Assembly (NCBI RefSeq): GCF_006439355.1
Contig: NZ_VFTG01000001.1
Coordinates: 310,001 to 374,000 of the forward strand
DNA length: 64,000 nt
Source of the DNA: Mesorhizobium sp. B4-1-3
GTDB taxonomy: Bacteria; Pseudomonadota; Alphaproteobacteria; Rhizobiales; Rhizobiaceae
Direction of reading: 5' to 3'
Part shown: positions 31,340 through 39,450 of the stretch, in pieces
Position numbering within the stretch: position 1 is the first letter of the stretch
How the letters are laid out: each line of letters begins with the position of its first letter
Made by a program: the position numbers and the translations under genes
Notes under the pieces: model-generated
The model's input: only the letters and a program-made list of their open reading frames with translations
Database searches by the model: none
Told to the model about the DNA's origin: nothing

Positions 31340-31938
31340 TCGCCCCCCAACGGGTCCAGCAGCCCTGCCGCCGTCACCAGGCTCTGGGCGATCTCGGCGA
31401 TCTTGCGGTTCTGGTTCATGGCGGTCTTGCGGAGAAGCGCGTAGGCCGCCTCCTCGCTCAAGCCGCGCGACTTCATCAATATGCCCTTGGCCCGGTCGAC
31501 GACCTTGCGGTTCTCGAGCTCGCTGCGCGCCTCCTCCAATTCGCGCGCCATGCGCGAGAAGGCGTTGAAGCGGCTGATCGCCATGTCGAGGATCGGCTTG
31601 ATACGCTCCTTCTTCAGCCCATCGACCACGTAGGCGGACACGCCGGCATCGACGGCCGCCTCGATCGAGGCCCGGTCGGAGCGGTCGACGAACATGGCGA
31701 TCGGCCGTTTCACCGCGCGCGAAAGCTGGAACATGTTCTCCAGCATGTCGCGGTTGGGATTTTCCAGATCGATGACGATGACGTCCGGCTCGATCTCGGC
31801 GATGCGCTTGGCGATGCCGGCCACGTCATGGACCACGGTGACTTGGCTATGCCCGGCGTCCCGCAATCCGGCCTCGATGATCGAGGCACGGATGCGGTTC
31901 TCGTCGATAACAAGGATGGTCAACGAACCGGCCAGCAT
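31336..31938 (-). CDS. nasT: Nitrate-responsive antiterminator NasT (ANTAR)
   Basis: A 200-residue protein with an N-terminal receiver-like domain (LTILVIDENRIRASI, with VIVIDLENP holding the Asp at the phosphorylation position) and a C-terminal ANTAR RNA-binding domain from about residue 135 (ENRKVVDRAKGILMKSRGLS, then EEAAYALLRKTAMNQNRKI). NasT prevents termination in nas leader RNA. The leader at 29814-29932 is its expected target. Two ATTGTGCA repeats lie just upstream (31945-31971). Confidence 0.93.
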   Translation of the reverse strand: MLAGSLTILVIDENRIRASIIEAGLRDAGHSQVTVVHDVAGIAKRIAEIEPDVIVIDLENPNRDMLENMFQLSRAVKRPIAMFVDRSDRASIEAAVDAGVSAYVVDGLKKERIKPILDMAISRFNAFSRMARELEEARSELENRKVVDRAKGILMKSRGLSEEAAYALLRKTAMNQNRKIAEIAQSLVTAAGLLDPLGGE

Positions 31939-31944
31939 GCCTCT

Positions 31945-31971
31945 ATTGTGCAGCCGGATCGAGATTGTGCA
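31945..31971. promoter_or_regulatory. ATTGTGCA direct repeats before nasT
   Basis: ATTGTGCA occurs at 31945-31952 and 31964-31971, 19 bases apart. The same TTGTGCA half-site makes up the NtrC-like boxes before the nas operon. They may be weaker NtrC half-sites for nasTS. Confidence 0.4.
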
Positions 31972-32025
31972 ATGCGGTAGTTTTGCGCTTTCCCTCGAGC
32001 CTCGGACCGGATGGTCGTCCGCCGG

Positions 32026-33519
32026 CTAAGCCGCCGAGCTGTCCTGCTCCGCGGCATTGGGATCGCCCGGCGCCGTCGCCCAGGCGAGTTCGACCAGCGT
32101 CACGGTACGGCGTCCAGCACCATCGACCTGGCAGACGATGAGCCCCTGTTCCTCGATGTAGTCGAGCAGACGGCGCGCGCGGCGCAGCGAATGCGATCCA
32201 TACGCGCGCGCGATCGCCGCGTCACTCGGGCATGGCCAGCCCTCCTTGGCGGCGCGGGCGATCATCATGAACACGCCCTGCATGTCCTCCGGCAGCAGCG
32301 AGGCGCGCACGGAAACATCCCGCCACGCATCGTCCTCGGCCATGTCGGGGCCGACGCCGGCGCGGGCGCGCGTCAGCATGCGGCGGAATTCCGAAAGCTC
32401 GGGCACCACCGAGGCAAGCCCTTCGATGCGGCAGCGGACCACGAACTCCTGGTAGAGTACGCCGATGACGCGGAAGCCCGCATCAGGCTCGGCCAGGATG
32501 GCGCGCAGGATGCGGTCCATCCGTTCGCGCCGCTCGGCGAGGTCCTCGGCGCTCGGCTGCGGCTCCGCCGGCTCGGGGCGGATGTCCAGCGGTGCGGCCT
32601 TGGCCGCCATCAGTTGGTCGAGCAGGTCGGGCGAAGGCCGGCGTTGTGGCCGCACCATCTCCGGCGGCGGCGCGGCAAGAATAATTGCGCGCGCATCCTC
32701 GAGCGCAGCTCCCGGCATCGGCATCAGACGCGGCGTGCCGTTGCGCGGGCTGGTTTCGGTCTGGCCGATGCGCACGCTGAGCGGGCGGCGCGACAAGGCG
32801 GGTCCAAGCGCCATGAAGTGCCCGCGCTCCAGGTCGCGGAAAGCTTCGGCCTGGCGCCGCTCCATGCCGAGCAGGTCGGCCGCGCGCGCCATGTCGATGT
32901 CCAGAAAAGTGCGGCCCATCAGGAAGTTGGAGGCTTCCGCCGCGACGTTCTTGGCAAGCTTCGCCAGCCGCTGGGTTGCTATGATGCCGGCAAGTCCGCG
33001 CTTGCGGCCGCGGCACATCAGATTGGTCATGGCGCCCAGCGAAAGCTTGCGCGCTTCATCCGAAACCTCGCCGGCGGCGGCGGGCGCGAAGAGCTGCGCC
33101 TCGTCGACCACCACCAGCATCGGATACCAATGGTCGCGCGCGACCTCGAACAGCCCGCCGAGGAAGGCGGCGGCGCGCCGCATCTGGTTCTCGGCATCGA
33201 GCCCTTCGAGGTTGAGGACTGTCGAGACGCGATGGATGCGCGCCCGCTCGCCGGCGGCCTGCAGGCCGCGCTCGGTATGCTCCTCGGCATCGATCACCAG
33301 ATGCCCGAAGCGTTCGCCAAGCGACACGAAGTCGCCTTCGGGGTCGATGATGGTCTGCTGCACCCAAGGCGCGCTCTGTTCGAGCAGCCTGCGCAGCAGA
33401 TGCGACTTGCCGGAGCCCGAATTGCCCTGCACCAGCAGGCGGGTCGCCAGCAATTCCTCAAGGTCGAGGGCCGCCGGCGCGCCTGCCGTGGTCTGCCCCA
33501 TCTCGATTGCAACGGTCAT
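32026..33519 (-). CDS. HerA-like / DUF87 ATP-binding protein
   Basis: A 497-residue cytoplasmic ATPase of the HerA/FtsK superfamily. It shows Walker A LVQGNSGSGKSHLLRRLLEQ (about residues 29-48), the QTIIDPEGDF strand typical of DUF87 proteins, Walker B MLVVVDEAQLFAP near residue 138 and sensor segments RGRKRGLAGIIATQRLAKLA. The C-terminal 200 residues are not recognised apart from a possible winged-helix at the end (YGSHSLRRARRLLDYIEEQG). Relatives translocate DNA in repair or defence with a NurA nuclease, but no nuclease gene lies nearby. The gene stands alone, so its role is open. Confidence 0.8.
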   Translation of the reverse strand: MTVAIEMGQTTAGAPAALDLEELLATRLLVQGNSGSGKSHLLRRLLEQSAPWVQQTIIDPEGDFVSLGERFGHLVIDAEEHTERGLQAAGERARIHRVSTVLNLEGLDAENQMRRAAAFLGGLFEVARDHWYPMLVVVDEAQLFAPAAAGEVSDEARKLSLGAMTNLMCRGRKRGLAGIIATQRLAKLAKNVAAEASNFLMGRTFLDIDMARAADLLGMERRQAEAFRDLERGHFMALGPALSRRPLSVRIGQTETSPRNGTPRLMPMPGAALEDARAIILAAPPPEMVRPQRRPSPDLLDQLMAAKAAPLDIRPEPAEPQPSAEDLAERRERMDRILRAILAEPDAGFRVIGVLYQEFVVRCRIEGLASVVPELSEFRRMLTRARAGVGPDMAEDDAWRDVSVRASLLPEDMQGVFMMIARAAKEGWPCPSDAAIARAYGSHSLRRARRLLDYIEEQGLIVCQVDGAGRRTVTLVELAWATAPGDPNAAEQDSSAA

Positions 33520-33618
33520 ATTTCGACTCGGATCGTCTCCCTGCGCGCCAAGGGCTTATCAACCTGAGAGCGGAGCGTCGAGCTTGCCGGCCTCCGGCCA
33601 ACCGATGTTCCACATCTA

Positions 33619-33706
33619 AGGGCGGGCGTCAGCCTGCCCTAGGAGCGAGCGCCAGCCGTCCCTCCGACCAGATTGGCGGCAGGATGTCGCCAATCGAACT
33701 GGTCGG
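33619..33706. other. Two intergenic hairpins of unknown function
   Basis: The first hairpin pairs AGGGC (33619-33623) with GCCCT (33636-33640) plus an inner GGC/GCC. The second is much stronger: TCCGACCAG (33663-33671) pairs perfectly with CTGGTCGGA (33699-33707), and inside it TTGGCG (33673-33678) pairs with CGCCAA (33688-33693), leaving a nine-base loop. No U-run follows. They lie in the 263-base gap between the HerA-like gene and a divergent small gene. They could be a small RNA, an mRNA leader or a remnant repeat. Confidence 0.5.
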
Positions 33707-33782
33707 ACCACCATTTCGCTGGCGCAATCCAGCCATTGGCGTATCATCTTTTTATGAGAGGGTTCATGGCAGGAGGAGGCCA

Positions 33783-34037
33783 ATGAACATCGCTGCGGAA
33801 GTGCCGGTCACAGACCTGACGGTGCAAGATCTTGTTTCGTCTGCTCTTTCGAACTTTCGCGCCGGCGACACCGTCTCTACGCGGACCATGCTCGATGCGA
33901 TACGCCACGCCGACCCCGCCTGCGAGGACAGCGACGACCATCTGGTCGAGCTGATCGTCATGGCCGCCGTTGGTAAGACCATGGGCGTCATCTTCGACCA
34001 CCGCTCGCCCGATGAGCGGTTGCCGCGGCTTTCCTAG
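33783..34037 (+). CDS. Small hypothetical protein
   Basis: An 84-residue soluble protein with no signal peptide, membrane segment or cysteine pattern beyond one cysteine. GGAGGAGG is placed six to eight bases before the ATG, a strong ribosome site. The middle (LVSSALSNFRAGDTVSTRTM) looks helical and amphipathic, and the rest is acidic. It lies convergent with the next gene and downstream of two intergenic hairpins. I do not recognise a family. Confidence 0.6.
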   Translation: MNIAAEVPVTDLTVQDLVSSALSNFRAGDTVSTRTMLDAIRHADPACEDSDDHLVELIVMAAVGKTMGVIFDHRSPDERLPRLS

Positions 34038-34084
34038 GAGGCCCGGAAGGTCGGGGCGCCTCACCTGAATACCGCCAGCCCGAC

Positions 34085-34570
34085 CTATCCTCCCAGCGGA
34101 TGCGGCATGTAACCGACGAAGCCCGCGATCTTCCAGCGGCCGCCGACCTTACGGCAGAAATAGAGCGTCTGCCACCTCAGCCGGTCGACGCCGCCATCGG
34201 CCTTGGCGACCGAGCCGTCGAACTTCTTGTGCAGCACCGCGCGGTCGCCATCGACGTCGATATCGCGCATGTTGGTGACACGGAACAGCGCTTCGCGCAG
34301 CGGCTCGGCGAATTTCGTCGCCGCGGTTTCCTTGGCCTGGCGCAGCCACTCGTCGCGATAGATTTCGAGCCTCGGGAACTGCAGCCGCCAGGCATCGGCA
34401 TTGCTGAGGAAATGCGCATGCATGCCGAAGAAGCTCTCGGCAATGAAATCGTCCTCGACCATCGACCAGTCCTGACCGAGGAAGGCATCGATGTCGCGCC
34501 GCACCAGCATTTCCCACAGCGCATGACGGTCGGCATCGCTTTCCGGGAACGGGTTCTTATCGAAGGTCAT
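34085..34570 (-). CDS. Conserved hypothetical protein, NTF2/SnoaL-like
   Basis: A 161-residue soluble protein that looks like an NTF2-like (SnoaL) fold: an early DRHALWEMLVRRDIDAFLGQ helix, WSMVEDDFIAESFFG, and late beta strands ending LYFCRKVGGRWKIAGFVGYM, where the last strand pattern (grWKIagfvgY) is typical of that fold. The family includes both enzymes and ligand-binding proteins. It is divergent from the RidA-amidohydrolase pair; the flavin monooxygenase encoded at 36417-38207 carries a related domain at its N-terminus, which hints at a shared substrate. Confidence 0.65.
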   Translation of the reverse strand: MTFDKNPFPESDADRHALWEMLVRRDIDAFLGQDWSMVEDDFIAESFFGMHAHFLSNADAWRLQFPRLEIYRDEWLRQAKETAATKFAEPLREALFRVTNMRDIDVDGDRAVLHKKFDGSVAKADGGVDRLRWQTLYFCRKVGGRWKIAGFVGYMPHPLGG

Positions 34571-34641
34571 GCTGGATCTCCCCTCCTATATCTGCGCGGC
34601 CGGAAGCGGCGTCGATCGCAAGATGCTCAGGCTTCTGTAAT

Positions 34642-34674
34642 AAAGCAACATGGATTTCGAAAAAATGTTGCTTT
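34642..34674. promoter_or_regulatory. Candidate operator before ridA (10-bp inverted repeat)
   Basis: AAAGCAACAT (34642-34651) and ATGTTGCTTT (34665-34674) are perfect inverted 10-mers separated by 13 bases. The spacer holds TTTCGAAA, and the site shares TTCGAAAAAATG with the inverted repeat before the SDR gene at 14768-14789. It lies in the divergent region before the RidA gene. The RpiR protein encoded at 38416-39363 is a candidate binder. Confidence 0.5.
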
Positions 34675-34758
34675 CCGACATTGGCTCTATGAGGATCGTG
34701 GCGACAGGCGTAGACGGCTATGTGACCGGTTCCCATCCGTCGACAAAAGGAGGCTCAC

Positions 34759-35124
34759 TTGCCCAAGCAGTGCTTTGGAAAATCCCACGTTCCGCTCTCG
34801 CCCGCGGTGCGGGCCGGCGATTTCGTCTATGTCTCCGGCCAGGTGCCGGTGGGCAGCGACGGGCTGGTGGTGAAGGGCGGCATCGCCGAGCAGACCGAGC
34901 AGGTGCTGCAGAACGTCAAGGCGGCTCTAGACTTGGCGGGCTGCACCATGGACGATGTGGTGAAGACCACCGTCTGGCTGGAGGATGCGCGCGACTTCGG
35001 CACGTTCAACACCGTCTATGCAAGGCATTTCCCGAAGGATCCACCGGCGCGCACCACGGTCGAATCGCGCCTGATGATCGACATCAAGATCGAGGTCGAG
35101 GCCGTCGCATACCGGCCGCTCTAA
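34759..35124 (+). CDS. RidA-family enamine/imine deaminase
   Basis: A 121-residue protein of the RidA/YjgF/YER057c family, which hydrolyses reactive enamines and imines made by amine-processing enzymes. Family landmarks: FGKSHVPLSPAVRAGDFVYV, SGQVPVG, EQTEQVLQNVKAALDLAG, and the C-terminal PPARTTVES with the conserved Arg that binds the carboxylate. The start is TTG at 34759, five bases after AAGGAGG. It precedes an amidohydrolase by 32 bases and so is probably co-transcribed with it. Confidence 0.88.
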   Translation: MPKQCFGKSHVPLSPAVRAGDFVYVSGQVPVGSDGLVVKGGIAEQTEQVLQNVKAALDLAGCTMDDVVKTTVWLEDARDFGTFNTVYARHFPKDPPARTTVESRLMIDIKIEVEAVAYRPL

Positions 35125-35156
35125 TCGCGAACACGCAGTAGCAGGGAGGGCACGGG

Positions 35157-36380
35157 ATGCAGTTCGATCTCCTGATCAAGGGCGGACGCGTCATGAATCC
35201 CGCATCGGGCCTCAACGCGCAACGCGACGTTGCTATCGCCGATGGCCGCGTCGCTGCGATCGACGCCGCCATCGACGCCGAACATGCCGCGCAGATAGTC
35301 GACGCCAGGGACTGCATCGTCACGCCCGGCCTCGTAGACCTGCACAGCCACGTCTATTGGGGCGGCACCTCGCTCGGCGTCGATGCCGACCGGCTCGCCG
35401 CCAAGAGCGGCACCACCACCTTCATCGACGCGGGCAGCGCCGGCGCCGGGAATTTCCTGGGCTTCCGCCGCCACGTCATCGAGCGCTCGAAGGTCCGCAT
35501 CCTCGCTTACGTCAACATTTCCTTCGCCGGCATTTTCGGCTTCGCCAAGACGGTGTCGGTCGGCGAGTGCGGCGACCTCAGGCTCTGCGAGCCGCGCGAG
35601 ACAGTGGCTGCGGTGCGCGAGCACACCGATGTCGTCGTCGGCGTGAAAGTCCGCTCCGGCAAGCATGCCGGCGGGGCGGGCGGCATCGCGCCGGTCGACC
35701 TCGCACTCGAAGCCGCCGACAAGGTCGGCATGCCGCTGATGGCGCATATCGACGAGCCGCCGCCCGGCCGCTCGGAAGTGATGCCGAGGCTGCGGCGCGG
35801 CGACATCCTCACCCATTGCTTCCGGCCGTTCCCCAATGCGCCGGTCTTCGCCTCCGGCGCGGTGCGGCCGGATATGCGGCTGGCGCGCGAGCGCGGCGTC
35901 ATCTTCGACATCGGCCACGGCATGGGCTCCTTCGACTTCGAGGTGGCGAAGGCGATGCTCGCCGAAGGCCTGACGCCCGACGTCATCTCCAGCGACGTGC
36001 ATCTCTACTGCGTCGACGGCCCGGCCTTCGACATTCTCGTCTGCATGTCGAAGCTCATGGCGCTCGGCATGCCGCTGCTCGAAGTGCTGCGCGCGGCAAC
36101 GGTTAATCCCGCGCGGGCGATCGCTCGGCCCGAACTCGGTGCGCTGAAAGTTGGCGGCATCGGCGATGTCGCGGTGCTGAAGCTCCAGCCGGGCCGCTTT
36201 ACCTTTGTCGATGCCGTCGGCGCGTCATTGGTCGCGGATCAGCGGCTGGTCTCCAACGGCATCGTCATCGCCGGCAAATGGTGGCCGAACGAAGCGACGG
36301 ATCACAACGAGACCGAGCGTTTCGAGGCGCATGCGCACCACACGCATGTGGATGTGGCGGCCAGGCATTTTGGGAAGTGA
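35157..36380 (+). CDS. Amidohydrolase/deacetylase-family metallohydrolase
   Basis: A 407-residue member of the amidohydrolase superfamily, close to dihydroorotase/hydantoinase-like deacetylases. The beta-sandwich start FDLLIKGGRVMNPASG is followed by the metal motif TPGLVDLHSHVYWGG (HxH) near residue 63, GVKVRSGKH (the Lys that may be carboxylated) near residue 163, MAHIDEPPPG, DILTHCFRPF and the late Asp in VISSDVHLY. The products of such enzymes come from cyclic amides, acylated amino acids or related C-N bonds. It follows RidA and is convergent with a flavin monooxygenase gene. Confidence 0.86.
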   Translation: MQFDLLIKGGRVMNPASGLNAQRDVAIADGRVAAIDAAIDAEHAAQIVDARDCIVTPGLVDLHSHVYWGGTSLGVDADRLAAKSGTTTFIDAGSAGAGNFLGFRRHVIERSKVRILAYVNISFAGIFGFAKTVSVGECGDLRLCEPRETVAAVREHTDVVVGVKVRSGKHAGGAGGIAPVDLALEAADKVGMPLMAHIDEPPPGRSEVMPRLRRGDILTHCFRPFPNAPVFASGAVRPDMRLARERGVIFDIGHGMGSFDFEVAKAMLAEGLTPDVISSDVHLYCVDGPAFDILVCMSKLMALGMPLLEVLRAATVNPARAIARPELGALKVGGIGDVAVLKLQPGRFTFVDAVGASLVADQRLVSNGIVIAGKWWPNEATDHNETERFEAHAHHTHVDVAARHFGK

Positions 36381-36386
36381 TTGGCC

Positions 36387-36411
36387 GATCTTCCCCCAAG
36401 AGGGGGAGATC
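36387..36411. terminator. Bidirectional hairpin between convergent genes
   Basis: GATCTTCCCCC (36387-36397) pairs with GGGGGAGATC (36402-36411) with one bulged base and a four-base loop. It starts just after the amidohydrolase stop and ends before the monooxygenase stop on the other strand. The sequence resembles the arms of the CTCCCC/GGGGAG repeat seen at 43785-43882. Confidence 0.55.
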
Positions 36412-36416
36412 GCGCG

Positions 36417-38207
36417 TCACCGCCTCGCATTGCTCGGCTCGCCATAAACCGGCGTCGCAATCCCCTCCATGCGCGCCTTGAGCTGCAGCGCCACATATTT
36501 CGAGTAGAAGCGCGACAGCGCCAGATTGCCGCCGTGGAACCACAGCGCTTCCTGCGCCGTCGGTTTCCACATGTTGCGCAGCTCGCCCTGCCACGGACCG
36601 GGATCGCCCTTCACGCCGGAGCCGAGGCCCCAGCACGGGCCCACCTTGTCGGCGACCTCGCGCGAGACGATGCCCGCCACCGTCTCGTTCATCGACCGGT
36701 AGCCGGTGCAACAGACGATCGCGTCGACGGTAAGCTCGCTGCCGTCCTCGAACAGGATGCCGTTCGGCGTCAGCGACTTGATGCCGACGCCGCTCTTCAC
36801 CTTGATCGCGCCGTTCAGGATCAACTCGCAGGCGCCGACGTCGATGTAATAGCCCGAGCCGGTGCGATATGCCTTCATCAACAATCCTGTTTCGTCCTCG
36901 CCGAAATCGATGGCGAAGCCGCTGGCGCTGAGACGCGTGTAGAAATCCGCGTCTCGCGCCCGGATCACATCGTAGAGCGCCCGCTGGCCCTTCGGTACCA
37001 GGGCGAACGGCGTAGAAGCCACGATCATGTCCGCTTTGTCGGTGGTGATGCCGCGCGCCAGCGCCTTCTCGGAAAAAATCTCGAAGCCGACATCCATCAG
37101 CGTGTCGGATTTCACCACGGTCGTCGGCGAACGCTGGACCATGGTGACCTTGGCGCCCGCTTCCCAGAGGTCGACGCTGACATCATGGCCCGAGCTCGCC
37201 GCGCCGATCACCGCGACGCGCTTGCCGCGAAATTTCTCGCCGGTGGAATACTGGCTGGAATGCAGGAGCTCGCCCTTGAAGCTATCGGCGCCCGGCAGCT
37301 CGATCTGCCGCGGCGGGCCGTAGGCGCCGGTGGCGAAGACGATATGCTTCGGCTTCAGCGTCATGAGCTGGCCGAGGCGGTCGACCACCACGGTCCAGAC
37401 CTTCTCGGCTTCGTCATAGGCGGCGCTGATGCATTTGGTGGCGACCCAATAATTCAGCTCCATGACGCGGGTATACATTTCCAGCCAGTCGCCCATCTTG
37501 TCCTTGGGCGTGAAGACGGGCCAGTTTTCCGGGAACGGAATATAAGGCAGATGGTCGTACCAGACCGGATCGTGCAACACGAGCGAGCGATAGCGGTTGC
37601 GCCAGGAATCGCCGGCGCGCGCGTTCTTCTCGATGATGAGCGTCGGTACTCCGAGCTGCCGCAGCCGAGCGCCCAGCATGATGCCGCCCTGCCCGCCGCC
37701 GATCACCAGGCAATAGGGCTGCTCGTGCGCGCCGAGATCGCGCGCCTCGCGCGCCCGCGCTTCCGCCCAGGTCTCGCGCTTGGGATCGGCCTTGTGGCGG
37801 ATGCCGAGCGGTCGGGCCGGGCCCTTTTGCTCCTCAAATCCCTTCAGCTCGCCCATCGCCGTGAACAGCGTGCGGCAGCGGCCGTCCTTGAGCCGCAGGA
37901 TGCCCTCGCCGCGCGCGACCGCCGTCTCGAAGGTGAACCAGGCTTCGATCACTCCGTCGTCTATGCTCGCCTCGCCTGACAGGTGCCAATGCGACGGCTG
38001 CACCGAAGATATCGTGGCTTGCAGCATGTCGCGGATCGCGGCCTGTCCCTCCATGGTCTTGATGTTCCAGGTGAAGGTCAAAAGATCGCGCCAATAGCAA
38101 TCCTCGACGAAGAGACCGGTCGCCGCCCCGATATCGCCGGCCTCAAGCGTTCGACCGAATGAGCTGAGCCAGGTAGTCGCCTGTTGCGATGGTGCGATGT
38201 CGAGCAT
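36417..38207 (-). CDS. Flavin-containing monooxygenase with N-terminal NTF2-like domain
   Basis: A 596-residue protein. Residues 1-130 resemble an NTF2/SnoaL domain (LEAGDIGAATGLFVEDCYWR, then FTFETAVARGEGILRLKDGR). Residues from about 160 form an FAD/NAD(P)H monooxygenase: the FAD site CLVIGGGQGGIMLGARLRQL, the NADPH site VAVIGAASSGHDVSVDL and the FMO-type motif FKGELLHSSQY, where the usual last Trp is Tyr. I start at the ATG at 38207, preceded by GGGAAGGA. Such proteins oxygenate amines, sulphides or ketones. It is divergent in direction from the amidohydrolase and adjacent to an RpiR regulator. Confidence 0.87.
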   Translation of the reverse strand: MLDIAPSQQATTWLSSFGRTLEAGDIGAATGLFVEDCYWRDLLTFTWNIKTMEGQAAIRDMLQATISSVQPSHWHLSGEASIDDGVIEAWFTFETAVARGEGILRLKDGRCRTLFTAMGELKGFEEQKGPARPLGIRHKADPKRETWAEARAREARDLGAHEQPYCLVIGGGQGGIMLGARLRQLGVPTLIIEKNARAGDSWRNRYRSLVLHDPVWYDHLPYIPFPENWPVFTPKDKMGDWLEMYTRVMELNYWVATKCISAAYDEAEKVWTVVVDRLGQLMTLKPKHIVFATGAYGPPRQIELPGADSFKGELLHSSQYSTGEKFRGKRVAVIGAASSGHDVSVDLWEAGAKVTMVQRSPTTVVKSDTLMDVGFEIFSEKALARGITTDKADMIVASTPFALVPKGQRALYDVIRARDADFYTRLSASGFAIDFGEDETGLLMKAYRTGSGYYIDVGACELILNGAIKVKSGVGIKSLTPNGILFEDGSELTVDAIVCCTGYRSMNETVAGIVSREVADKVGPCWGLGSGVKGDPGPWQGELRNMWKPTAQEALWFHGGNLALSRFYSKYVALQLKARMEGIATPVYGEPSNARR

Positions 38208-38284
38208 TTTTGTCCTTCCCTCCGAATATAATCGAACGGCTGGTCGCAATTAGCGGCCTTGCCAAAACTCGCCTTGAGGTGGTC

Positions 38285-38409
38285 GAGATTCAGGTCAGGC
38301 CGAGTCGAAAATGGTGGGTTCCGAGAACCGGAGCGGAGCGTACTTAAAGTACGTGAGCACCGGAAGCGCAGGAAACCGCCATTTGCAGGCCGGCCTCACC
38401 TGAATATCG
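38285..38409. repeat. Large imperfect palindromic intergenic repeat
   Basis: A palindrome of about 125 bases. The ends are GATTCAGGT and ACCTGAATATC, inner matches include AAATGGTGGGTTCC with GGAAACCGCCATTT, and the centre is GTACTT-A-AAGTAC (38340-38352). The fragment CCTCACCTGAATA also occurs near 34058. It would fold into one long hairpin. I see no coding potential in it. Confidence 0.7.
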
Positions 38410-38415
38410 ATCGCC

Positions 38416-39363
38416 TCAATCTCCCAGCGGCTCCATCTCCTTGCCTGTCCGATGGATCTGGGCGTTATATTTGATGCGGCGCACGGTCTCGCGCGCCGGG
38501 CCGTCGATCCGGTAAGCGGTCGCCACCGCCAGCAGGTCGATGGCAGCGAGGAAAGCGTAGCGCGAAGCGGTCGGCTTCAGCGTATCGGGATATTCCGGAA
38601 CAGCCATCGTCAGCCGCGCGTCGCAGACGCGTGTCAGTTCGGTGTCGGGCGCCGTCACGCAGATCGCGTTGGCGCGGTAATGCTTGGCAAGCTCGACCGC
38701 TTCGATCACCTCGCGCGTGCGGCCGGTGGCCGAGATCGCGATGACCAGATCGCCCGGCTTCAGCGTCGAAGCGGTCATGCGCATCAGATACGGATCGCAT
38801 TGCGCGCTGATGGTGATGCCGTAGCGGAATAGCCGGTATTGCGTCTCCTGCGCCAGCGCCGACGAGCTGCCGCCCAGGCCGAACACCGTCACCTGCCGCG
38901 CCTTGGCGATCAGCTCCGCCGCCTTTTGCAACTGTCCCGGATCGATCTGCCGCTCCGCCTCCTGCAGCGCGCGTCGCGCCTCGCCGAACACGGCGTTCCA
39001 GAACGGCATGCCGCTGTCGCTGTTCGCCGGTTGCGGCTTGGTGGCGAGATAGAGCGCGCCGACGACAAGGCTCTGCGCCAGCTTCAGCTTGAAATCGCGC
39101 ACCCCATCGCACCCGATGGCGCGGCAGAAGCGGGTGACCGTCGGCTCGCTGACCCCGGCGCGCTGGGCAAGCGCGGCATTGGAAGCATCGACCGCATATT
39201 TGACGTCGTCCAGCACGACATCGGCGACGCGGCGCTCGGCCGGCCGCAGCTCCGCATAGCTGTCCTTCACTTGTGAAATGATATCGGGAATGCGCCTGAC
39301 ATGGTCGTGCCGGTCGCCGTCCTCGTCGGTCGTTCGCAACGCCTGGCTGTCAGCTTCGGTCAT
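38416..39363 (-). CDS. MurR/RpiR-family transcriptional regulator
   Basis: A 315-residue regulator: N-terminal HTH_6 domain (ISQVKDSYAELRPAERRVAD, then AALAQRAGVSEPTVTRFCRA and IGCDGVRDFKLKLAQS), then a SIS domain from about residue 145 (QVTVFGLGGSSSALAQETQY, LVIAISATGRTREVIEAVEL). The target ligand is probably a phosphosugar or similar. It is divergent from an ABC transporter operon; direct repeats at 39451-39577 lie between them. I infer local control of this transporter and perhaps of the amidohydrolase side. Confidence 0.9.
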   Translation of the reverse strand: MTEADSQALRTTDEDGDRHDHVRRIPDIISQVKDSYAELRPAERRVADVVLDDVKYAVDASNAALAQRAGVSEPTVTRFCRAIGCDGVRDFKLKLAQSLVVGALYLATKPQPANSDSGMPFWNAVFGEARRALQEAERQIDPGQLQKAAELIAKARQVTVFGLGGSSSALAQETQYRLFRYGITISAQCDPYLMRMTASTLKPGDLVIAISATGRTREVIEAVELAKHYRANAICVTAPDTELTRVCDARLTMAVPEYPDTLKPTASRYAFLAAIDLLAVATAYRIDGPARETVRRIKYNAQIHRTGKEMEPLGD

Positions 39364-39450
39364 TCGCCAGTCCTCCCCAGCCCGCTTCGGGACCTGTCAT
39401 CTTCGCGATTATCCGCCTGCTGGCCATAGGCAATCAACCGAAACGAGTAT

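Noticed and set aside
32011..33567. Open frame of about 518 codons opposite the HerA-like gene
   Set aside because: The minus-strand frame has Walker A and B motifs; the plus-strand product has none.
36381..36460. Small open frames in the gap between amidohydrolase and monooxygenase
   Set aside because: They have no ribosome site and overlap the terminator hairpin and the end of the monooxygenase gene.
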